Source: Actinomycetota bacterium (GTDB lineage: Bacteria > Actinomycetota > Thermoleophilia > Gaiellales > Gaiellaceae). From it: 26,546 bases of DNA. The position numbers and the translations under genes are program-made. The notes beneath the pieces were generated by a model. The model saw only the letters and a list, made by a program, of their open reading frames with translations. It searched no databases and was not told the origin of the DNA. Positions 15,385 through 20,962 of the stretch are shown piece by piece. Each line of letters begins with the position of its first letter. Positions within the stretch are counted from its first letter, which is position 1. The DNA lies in the NCBI GenBank assembly GCA_020029625.1, contig JAIBJP010000009.1:1-26546 (forward strand). The letters are read 5' to 3'.

Positions 15385-16517
15385 GGCGCAACCTCCACGA
15401 CGGTGCAGACAGCGTCGATCCCGACAGCCGCACGCACTTGCCGCAGCCCTTCGCGGAGACGGCCTCGGAGTCGACTGCCGCGCGGGCGGACGAGCTCGGC
15501 CTGAGTCCCTACGGACTCCGTCAGCTCCCCCAGCTCGAGGCGAAGCTCGACCGCCGGCGCGGGCAGTTCTGAAAGTTTCGGCGCGAGCGCCTGCCGGAGC
15601 CGTGCTCGCTCGGCGGTCGGCTCGCGCAGGGTCACCGCCCGCCGCCAGGAGCCCCCGCCCACGAGCCTCGCGGAGACCGTCACACGCCGGGGCATCCGGC
15701 CGCCGCGCTCGTCGCGGGCGAGGAGGCGATCGAGGAGCGCCGACAGCGCCCGCGCGAGCGTGAGCTCGTTCGCTACCGGCTCGGGGAACTCGAGCGCCTC
15801 GGCGATCTCCGCAGGAGGCCTCCGGGCCGTGATCCGTGCGTCGCCTTCCCCGTTGGCGAGCCGCCAGGCCTCCCCTCCCTCCGCCCCCAGACGATCGGCG
15901 ACCGCTGCCCGGGGAAGGCGGGCGAGGTCTCCGAGCCGTTTGACCCCCAGCTCGGACAGCTCCTCACGGCGCTCGGGACCAAGCGGGAGAAGATGGAGCG
16001 GCAGCGGCGCGAGAAAGAGCCCCGTCTCCTCGTCGTCGATGACGAGAGCACGCCCAGCAGGAGCGACGCTCGCGGCCGCAAGCGCGGCGAAACGCCGCTC
16101 AGCTACTCCTACCCGCGGCTCCCAAACGGACCCGACGGCGTCGAGCGCCCGCTGCACAGCAGCCTGCACTCCACCCGCGAGCCGTTCGATTCCACGAGTC
16201 TCGAAATAGACGCAGCCCGGCTCGGCGGGCTCCACCGCCAGACCGGCCTCTTCGAGCCGGCGCAGGATTCGCTCCCACTCCGCCTCGACGCCGGCCGGAT
16301 CCTGCTCGACCAGGTGGAGATCAGGGCAGGTAGCGAGCGCCTCGGAGAGCCGCATTCCCGGGCGCACCCCCGCCCCCTCGGCTGCGCGTGTGCACGGACC
16401 GACGAGCGGCCGCTCTCCAGGCGTGGCCGCCAGGGCGACAGGTGCTTTGCGAAGCTCAGGCCGATCCCGGAGGGCGGCCCGCAGTGCGAAAGCTGGAATG
16501 TTCAGGCATGCGATCAT
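15333..16517 (-). CDS. imuB: ImuB-type Y-family polymerase-like mutasome protein
   Basis: 394 aa starting MIACLNIPAF. The fold order is that of Y-family polymerases: N-terminal palm (1-30), fingers, GVAERRFAALAAA near 146, then the HhH region ELGVKRLGDLARLP, and a little-finger domain. The catalytic residues are gone: the DxD-like first motif reads CLNIPAF, and the S-x-D-E motif reads YFETRG (104-109). This is expected of ImuB, which serves as an adaptor between clamp, DnaE2 and ImuA'. At the place of the usual QLxLF clamp motif stands TQAELV, a weak version. ATG at 16517 fits the promoter and LexA sites directly upstream. No imuA' is found in the window. Confidence 0.9.
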   Translation of the reverse strand: MIACLNIPAFALRAALRDRPELRKAPVALAATPGERPLVGPCTRAAEGAGVRPGMRLSEALATCPDLHLVEQDPAGVEAEWERILRRLEEAGLAVEPAEPGCVYFETRGIERLAGGVQAAVQRALDAVGSVWEPRVGVAERRFAALAAASVAPAGRALVIDDEETGLFLAPLPLHLLPLGPERREELSELGVKRLGDLARLPRAAVADRLGAEGGEAWRLANGEGDARITARRPPAEIAEALEFPEPVANELTLARALSALLDRLLARDERGGRMPRRVTVSARLVGGGSWRRAVTLREPTAERARLRQALAPKLSELPAPAVELRLELGELTESVGTQAELVRPRGSRLRGRLREGLRQVRAAVGIDAVCTVVEVAPWSRIPETRAILVPRDD

Positions 16518-16519
16518 GG

Positions 16520-16531
16520 GAACGTATGTTC
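16520..16531. promoter_or_regulatory. LexA box 1 (GAAC-GTAT-GTTC)
   Basis: A perfect match to the Gram-positive/actinobacterial SOS box GAAC-N4-GTTC. It covers the stretch from inside the -10 box to 3 nt before the imuB ATG, so bound LexA would block both the -10 and the start site. Confidence 0.88.
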
Positions 16532-16557
16532 TACACGAACACACGTTCTCCTGTCAA
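16528..16557 (-). promoter_or_regulatory. imuB promoter: TTGACA - 18 bp - TAGAAC
   Basis: On the minus strand a perfect -35 TTGACA (16557-16552) is followed by 18 bp and TAGAAC (16533-16528), 4 of 6 matches to the -10 consensus. Ten nt then separate it from the ATG at 16517, so the mRNA should have no or almost no leader. This is the best sigma-A-type promoter in the window. Confidence 0.75.
16537..16548. promoter_or_regulatory. LexA box 2 (GAAC-ACAC-GTTC)
   Basis: A second perfect GAAC-N4-GTTC site, lying in the spacer between the -35 and -10 boxes. Its centre is 17 bp from that of box 1, so two LexA dimers would sit well over one helical turn apart, suggesting tight repression. Confidence 0.88.
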
Positions 16558-16608
16558 GAAGGAAGGAACAGCAAGCCAAGGAACGACGAAATGGGTCTGA
16601 AACGCGGC

Positions 16609-16707
16609 CTAGGAAAGATGGGTGTAAATCCAAAAGGCGGCGTACGCCATCCCACCGAAGCCAATCATCGTTCCGAGGATGGCGAGGACAAGGCCAAGGC
16701 GAAACAT
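16609..16707 (-). CDS. 32-residue single-pass membrane peptide
   Basis: The reading frame gives MFRLGLVLAILGTMIGF, a small-residue stretch, then AAFWIYTHLS. Residues 3-28 form one hydrophobic helix after an Arg, with glycines spaced as in helix-packing motifs (GTMIGFGGM). The ATG is 3 nt downstream of the lipoprotein stop, and AAGG lies 8 nt before it inside the lipoprotein gene, a good ribosome site. It ends the comB operon. It is too short for most gene finders. Function unknown; a partner of the lipoprotein is inference. Confidence 0.65.
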   Translation of the reverse strand: MFRLGLVLAILGTMIGFGGMAYAAFWIYTHLS

Positions 16708-16710
16708 GGT

Positions 16711-17322
16711 CTATGCCTTGAACGGAACCCGGAGCCACGTGCCGGCGTCGGGCGCCTTGTCCTCCTGTCCGTTGTAGAGGCTCTTCGCACGAATCTGGAT
16801 GTCCACATCGCTCGATCCGCCCGCAGGAACGAAGAAGACGTCGACCGGATGGACGAACTGCGCCGTCACGTTGTTCGGGCGCTCGACCGGAATCGGCTCG
16901 AAGGCCTGCCCTTCCCCGGTGAGATACACCGAGAGCTCGCCGCCGGAATAGACGATCTTGCCGCGGTAGTCCGGCGTGCCGTCGAGGTCGATGTCGTAGA
17001 AGATCGTGAGCCGATTCGGGCCATAGCGGTTGGGCCCGGGCCCGACGAGAACGTTCGAGCTCCAGGGCTCGTAGGTCGTGAGCGAGACCGCCAGCAGGTC
17101 GCCTTTCCGGGTGGCGTTCAGGTTGCGGATGTCGAGCTGGCCGTCGACGTCATCGGGATCGTTGCCCGCGAGCTCGGGCGCGGTCGTGGTCGTGGCGACC
17201 GTGGGCGCCGCCGCCTCGACCGTCGTCGTCGCCTCGACCGTCGTGGTGACCTCCACGGTCTCGGTTTCGCCTGAGGAACAGCCCGCCAGCACCAGCACCG
17301 CCACGAGCAGGATGCCCTTCAT
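16711..17322 (-). CDS. Lipoprotein with Thr-rich linker and beta-sandwich-like domain
   Basis: 203 aa. MKGILLVAVLVLAGC is a lipoprotein signal with lipobox LAGC and Cys15. A low-complexity linker follows (about 19-50) of near repeats EVTTTVEATTTVEAAAP, likely spanning the cell wall. The rest (about 55-203) is beta-rich: FYDIDLDGTPDYRGKIVYSGG, then QIRAKSLY and DKAPDAGTWLRVPF; DIDLDGTPD looks like a calcium-type loop. I recognise no named family. The ATG overlaps the comB TGA as ATGA (17319-17322). The next gene is the 32-aa membrane peptide. Confidence 0.85.
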   Translation of the reverse strand: MKGILLVAVLVLAGCSSGETETVEVTTTVEATTTVEAAAPTVATTTTAPELAGNDPDDVDGQLDIRNLNATRKGDLLAVSLTTYEPWSSNVLVGPGPNRYGPNRLTIFYDIDLDGTPDYRGKIVYSGGELSVYLTGEGQAFEPIPVERPNNVTAQFVHPVDVFFVPAGGSSDVDIQIRAKSLYNGQEDKAPDAGTWLRVPFKA

Positions 17323-18005
17323 GCGCGAACTATCTCAGCCGCCGGGCCTCGCATCGCCACGAAGCGCGGCACCACGCTCGCGGCGTTCTCGCGAGCGCAC
17401 CAGGCAAGGTCGGCTTCGATGCTCCGGTCGTGTGGGTTGACCGAAGCGCGGAAGGCGTCCTCGGCAGCCGGGAACGAGCGCGCGATCCTCACCGCCGCCT
17501 CGGCCCCATCCGTTCGTTCGCCGCCGAGCAGCTCGGCGATCCGGCCCGCGCAGTAGGCGTCGTCCAGAGCAAACCGGCCGTCGACGCCGGCGCAGACCAC
17601 CTCCATGTCCTCCCCACGCTCGCGAGCCGCCGCCGCCACCGCCTCGAGGTTGAGCAGGCTGCCGACGAAGACGACGTCGCAGTCCGCCGCGGCCTCGACG
17701 ATCGCTCGCGTTCCGTTGGTCGTCGTGAGGATCAACGTCTCAGCCTTAGGCTCGAGGAAATCCCGCGGCGAGTTGCCGAAGTCGAAGCCTTCGACGCGGA
17801 GCGCCTGCCGTTCTCCCGCGAGCACGGCGTCCGCGATCTCCTCCCGGAGCGCCTGCGCCTGCCCCACCTCGGCGCAGCAGAGCACCCGCCTATAGCCGCT
17901 TTCGAGCGCCTGGACGATCGTGGAGCTCGCCCGCAGGACGTCCACGACGATGCCCGTGGGGACCGCGGTTGCCTCGGCTGGTGCGAAGGCGACGTGCACG
18001 CGCAC
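17319..18005 (-). CDS. comB: 2-phosphosulfolactate phosphatase family protein
   Basis: 228 aa with the ComB signatures: VVDVLRASSTIVQAL with D22, GFDFGNSPRDF, LTTTNGTRAI and VCAGVDGRFALDDAYCAGRI. In methanogens ComB removes phosphate from 2-phospho-3-sulfolactate in coenzyme M synthesis. Bacteria keep the gene without coenzyme M, where sulfolactate metabolism or another phosphatase role is possible. The start is GTG at 18005; a second GTG two codons downstream (17999) cannot be excluded. It heads an operon with a lipoprotein and a membrane peptide, an unusual pairing, and is divergent from the rhomboid gene (34 bp). Confidence 0.9.
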   Translation of the reverse strand: MRVHVAFAPAEATAVPTGIVVDVLRASSTIVQALESGYRRVLCCAEVGQAQALREEIADAVLAGERQALRVEGFDFGNSPRDFLEPKAETLILTTTNGTRAIVEAAADCDVVFVGSLLNLEAVAAAARERGEDMEVVCAGVDGRFALDDAYCAGRIAELLGGERTDGAEAAVRIARSFPAAEDAFRASVNPHDRSIEADLAWCARENAASVVPRFVAMRGPAAEIVRA

Positions 18006-18013
18006 GGCTCATG

Positions 18014-18019
18014 ACGTTA
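18014..18019 (-). promoter_or_regulatory. Putative -10 box (TAACGT) for leaderless comB
   Basis: Minus-strand TAACGT, 8 nt, then GTG 18005. No ribosome site and no clear -35 are present. On the other strand TACGAT (18036-18041) lies 7 nt before the second rhomboid ATG (18049), so both divergent genes fit the same scheme. Confidence 0.4.
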
Positions 18020-18039
18020 TCCGCGCACGGCTCGTTACG

Positions 18040-18912
18040 ATGAATCCGATGGCGACGCCCGAGCAGACGCAGACCCAGGTCTGCTACCGCCATCCACGGA
18101 ATGAGACGGCTGTCAGCTGCTCCAACTGCGGGCGCCCCATCTGCACCGACTGCATGGTCTTCAGCGCCGTCGGCATCAAGTGCCCCGAGTGCGCCGGGCA
18201 GCCGACCGGGACGAAACGGGCCGCCACCCGGGTCCGGGCGGCTGCGAGTGAAGGCACCGGCTTCAGCGTGACCAACGCGCTGATCGTCGCCAATATCGCC
18301 GCCTACCTCGTGCAGGCCTCCGGAGGGGGGACGTTCACGAACCCCGCAGGCGAGATCTTCCAGAAGGGCTACCTGCGCGCATTCGAGGTCGGAGCCGGCG
18401 AGTGGTGGCGGCTCATCACGTACGGCTTCCTGCACGGGAGCCCAATCCACCTTCTCTTCAACATGCTCATGCTCTGGTGGTTCGGCCGGGCGCTCGAGGC
18501 TCTGTTGGGGCGGGGCCGCTTCCTCGCTGTCTACTTCCTGTCGATCCTCGCCGGGGCCGCAGGTGCCCTGCTTCTTTCGCCCACGAACCCGACCATCGGA
18601 GCATCGGGCGCCGTTTTCGGCATCCTCGGGGCGGGACTCGTTCTCGAGCGCAACCGCATCAACGTCTTCGGCGGATCTGCGCTGTTCATCGTGATCTTCA
18701 ACCTCGCCTTCAGCTTCACGGTCTCATACATCTCGATCGGGAGTCACATCGGCGGGCTCGTCGGCGGCGCCCTCACGGTGCTCGTCCTCTCGCGCTTCGG
18801 CAAGGGGCACGCCGTCTACGGCCGCTTCGACCTCGCCGCGGCCGCGGGCCTCCTCGCGATCGGCGTCGTCAGCGTCGCCATCGCCTACCTCCGCGTGCGC
18901 GGGTACGCCTGA
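18040..18912 (+). CDS. Rhomboid family intramembrane serine protease with N-terminal zinc-binding segment
   Basis: 290 aa from ATG 18040. Residues 15-51 carry C15, H18, C27, C30, C35, C38, C48 and C51 in a B-box-like arrangement (CYRHP, CSNCGRPICTDC, CPECAG) common in actinobacterial rhomboids. A short linker leads to the rhomboid domain: EWWRLITYGFLHGSPIHLLFNM with the H/N pair, catalytic Ser189 in GASGAVFG, and catalytic His236 in GSHIGGLVGG. Six to seven transmembrane helices are visible between 76 and 284. It cleaves membrane proteins within the bilayer; the substrate is unknown. ATG 18049 is an alternative start and has TACGAT 7 nt before it. The stop TGA overlaps the next gene as CTGA. 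Confidence 0.92.
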   Translation: MNPMATPEQTQTQVCYRHPRNETAVSCSNCGRPICTDCMVFSAVGIKCPECAGQPTGTKRAATRVRAAASEGTGFSVTNALIVANIAAYLVQASGGGTFTNPAGEIFQKGYLRAFEVGAGEWWRLITYGFLHGSPIHLLFNMLMLWWFGRALEALLGRGRFLAVYFLSILAGAAGALLLSPTNPTIGASGAVFGILGAGLVLERNRINVFGGSALFIVIFNLAFSFTVSYISIGSHIGGLVGGALTVLVLSRFGKGHAVYGRFDLAAAAGLLAIGVVSVAIAYLRVRGYA

Positions 18913-19973
18913 CAGTCGAAATCCGAACACTGACGGACGGCGGCCAGAGCGCTCTCGAGATCGCCGAATACGTCGGGGAGTTCATCTCCGCCGCTCGAGA
19001 GAGCCTCGACCTCGCCCTGTACGACTTCGACCTCGAGCAGCCCACCGCCCGGCTCGTGGCGAGCGCGCTGTCGAACGTCGCCCGGCGTGGTGTCGCGGTT
19101 CGGCTGGCATTCAACGTGGACTACGAAAATCCGATCCCGGTACCCCCGCCCCCACGCGCCGAGCCGAACCTCATCGACGGCCTCGACGTGCCGACCAAGC
19201 CGATTCCGGGCGTTCCCGACCTCATGCACCATAAGTACGTCGTCCGTGACGGCAAATTCGTCTTCACAGGCTCGACCAACTGGACGGACGACTCCTGGAG
19301 CCGCGAGGAGAACGTCATCGCCGTCGTCCAATCGGATGGACTGGCGCACGCGTATGCAACCGACTTCGAGCAGCTCTGGAGCACGGGCAACGTCGCCGAG
19401 AGCGGCTTCGTCGATCCCAATCCCATCCGAGTGGAGGGGAAGCGCGTCCGGGCCTGGTTCTCGCCCGGCCACGGCGAGGCCATGGCGACGCGCATCGCGC
19501 ACCGGATCAAGCGTGCCAAGAGCCGGATCCGCGTCTCTTCCCCGGTGATCACCTCCGGCCCAGTCCTGGGAGCGCTCGCGGAGACGATCTCGGACGGCAA
19601 GGTCGACGTCGCGGGGGTCGTCGACGCCACGCAGATGAAGGGCGTCTACCACCAGTGGACGCTGAACGGGAACGCCTCGTGGAAGATGCCGCTGATCGCC
19701 CGCGTGCTCGGCCAAGCACCGTTCTCCGGCAAGGAGTCGACGCCGTACGGCCAGGGAGACGTGCACGACTACATGCATGCCAAGGTCACCGTGACCGACG
19801 ACTACGTCTTCGTGGGAAGCTTCAACCTCTCCCACTCGGGCGAGCGGAACGCCGAAAACGTCCTCGAGATCGAGGACGCCGAGCTGGCCGAGCGCCTGGC
19901 CGCATTCGTCGACGAGATCCGCGCCCGCTATTCCTCAGCGCCGCTTCCCCGGGGAGAAAGCACGCTCGAATAG
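18909..19973 (+). CDS. Phospholipase D-like protein with two HKD motifs, apparent CTG start
   Basis: 354 aa if started at CTG 18909. Two HxKx4D motifs mark a complete PLD-superfamily active site: H107, K109, D114 in HHKYVVRD followed by GSTNWT, and H290, K292, D297 in HAKVTVTD followed by GSFNLS. It could be a phospholipase, nuclease or phosphatidyltransferase-like enzyme; no signal peptide or membrane segment is seen. The start is odd. The CTG overlaps the rhomboid stop as CTGA. No ATG, GTG or TTG exists in this frame for more than 100 nt upstream, and the first downstream one (GTG in ARLVAS, near 19056) would delete the first core strand of the fold. Coupled translation from CTG is the simplest reading. 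Confidence 0.85.
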   Translation: MTVEIRTLTDGGQSALEIAEYVGEFISAARESLDLALYDFDLEQPTARLVASALSNVARRGVAVRLAFNVDYENPIPVPPPPRAEPNLIDGLDVPTKPIPGVPDLMHHKYVVRDGKFVFTGSTNWTDDSWSREENVIAVVQSDGLAHAYATDFEQLWSTGNVAESGFVDPNPIRVEGKRVRAWFSPGHGEAMATRIAHRIKRAKSRIRVSSPVITSGPVLGALAETISDGKVDVAGVVDATQMKGVYHQWTLNGNASWKMPLIARVLGQAPFSGKESTPYGQGDVHDYMHAKVTVTDDYVFVGSFNLSHSGERNAENVLEIEDAELAERLAAFVDEIRARYSSAPLPRGESTLE

Positions 19974-20014
19974 GGGAAAGGCGACGCTTGCTCGTTTGCC
20001 GATACTTTGAGTCG

Positions 20015-20962
20015 GTGCGGCGGTCTCTCTTCCTCGCGGTCCTGGTCGTCCTCGCTCTACCCGCGTCGGCGAACGCCGTCCTGCTCGGCGTGGTCGGCGA
20101 CAAGTCGCGCTTCCGCTCCCAGACGGGGCAGGTGTCCGACATTGGAATGAAGTTCACGACCTGGAATACGCACCTGGGCTACCCCGCGGGCATGGATCGG
20201 TTCTTCACGGAGAACACCCCGATTCCGATGGTCACGCTGCACACGAAGAACACGTACGGCAAGGAGGCGATCACGCCGCGTGGCATCGCCAGGGGCTACG
20301 GCGACCGCTACCTCGTTGCAATCAGCAAGGCGGCGAATCGCTTCGGCCGCGACTCGTACATTCGGCCGCTCGCAGAGATGAACGGGCACTGGAACTACTA
20401 CTGCGCCTACAACTCGAACGGCTCCTATCGGGGCAGTGCCCACTCGACGGGGAACTTCCGCAGAGCCTTCCGCCGCATCTACCTGATCATGCACGGCGGA
20501 ACGCATGCCGACATCAACGCTCGGCTCGCCAGCCTGGGCCTGCCGGGCCTTCGCGTCGCCGGCGACATCCCCGAGAATCCCTTCGTCAAGGTCCTCTGGA
20601 ACCCGCAGGGCTACGGGAGCCCCGATCTGGCGAAGAACAGCGCGAACTCCTACTACCCCGGAGACCGCTACGTGGACGTCGTCGCGAACGACCTCTACGA
20701 CATTCGCTTCAGGGCCGCATGGGACGCGAACCTGGCCCTCTTCAGGTCCCATCCCTCCAAGCCCTACGCGATCGGCGAGTGGGGCCTTTGGGGCATCGAC
20801 GATCCCGCCTTCGTGCGGCACATGGCCCAGTTCGTCTCGTCCCACCCGCGCGTAGAGGCGATCGTCTACTACAAGAGCGAGCGCGGCACCATCTGGGACC
20901 TCGGCTCGAAGCCGAAGAGCCTGGCCGCCTACAAGCGCTACATCGTTCCGCTCGGCGGCTAG
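20015..20962 (+). CDS. Secreted glycoside hydrolase, GH26-like
   Basis: 315 aa from GTG 20015. RRSLFLAVLVVLALPASANA is a signal peptide, cleaved near residue 21. The TIM-barrel glycosidase pattern is clear: RPLAEMNGHWNYY with the acid/base E121 and KPYAIGEWGLWG with the nucleophile E255, the arrangement seen in GH26 (mannanase and relatives). VKVLWNPQGYG and DVVANDLYDI are further active-site strands. Its polysaccharide target is not known. A TTG ten codons upstream is an alternative start; GTG is preferred because the basic N-region follows directly and TACTTT lies 6 nt before it. The TAG stop lies in the CTAG shared with ppdK. It follows the PLD gene by 41 bp. Confidence 0.82.
   Translation: MRRSLFLAVLVVLALPASANAVLLGVVGDKSRFRSQTGQVSDIGMKFTTWNTHLGYPAGMDRFFTENTPIPMVTLHTKNTYGKEAITPRGIARGYGDRYLVAISKAANRFGRDSYIRPLAEMNGHWNYYCAYNSNGSYRGSAHSTGNFRRAFRRIYLIMHGGTHADINARLASLGLPGLRVAGDIPENPFVKVLWNPQGYGSPDLAKNSANSYYPGDRYVDVVANDLYDIRFRAAWDANLALFRSHPSKPYAIGEWGLWGIDDPAFVRHMAQFVSSHPRVEAIVYYKSERGTIWDLGSKPKSLAAYKRYIVPLGG

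Noticed and set aside
17200..17262. Tandem DNA repeat in the second lipoprotein
   Set aside because: The TTTVEA-like units are a Thr/Val/Glu-rich protein linker; there is no regular DNA repeat with spacers, so not a CRISPR or satellite.
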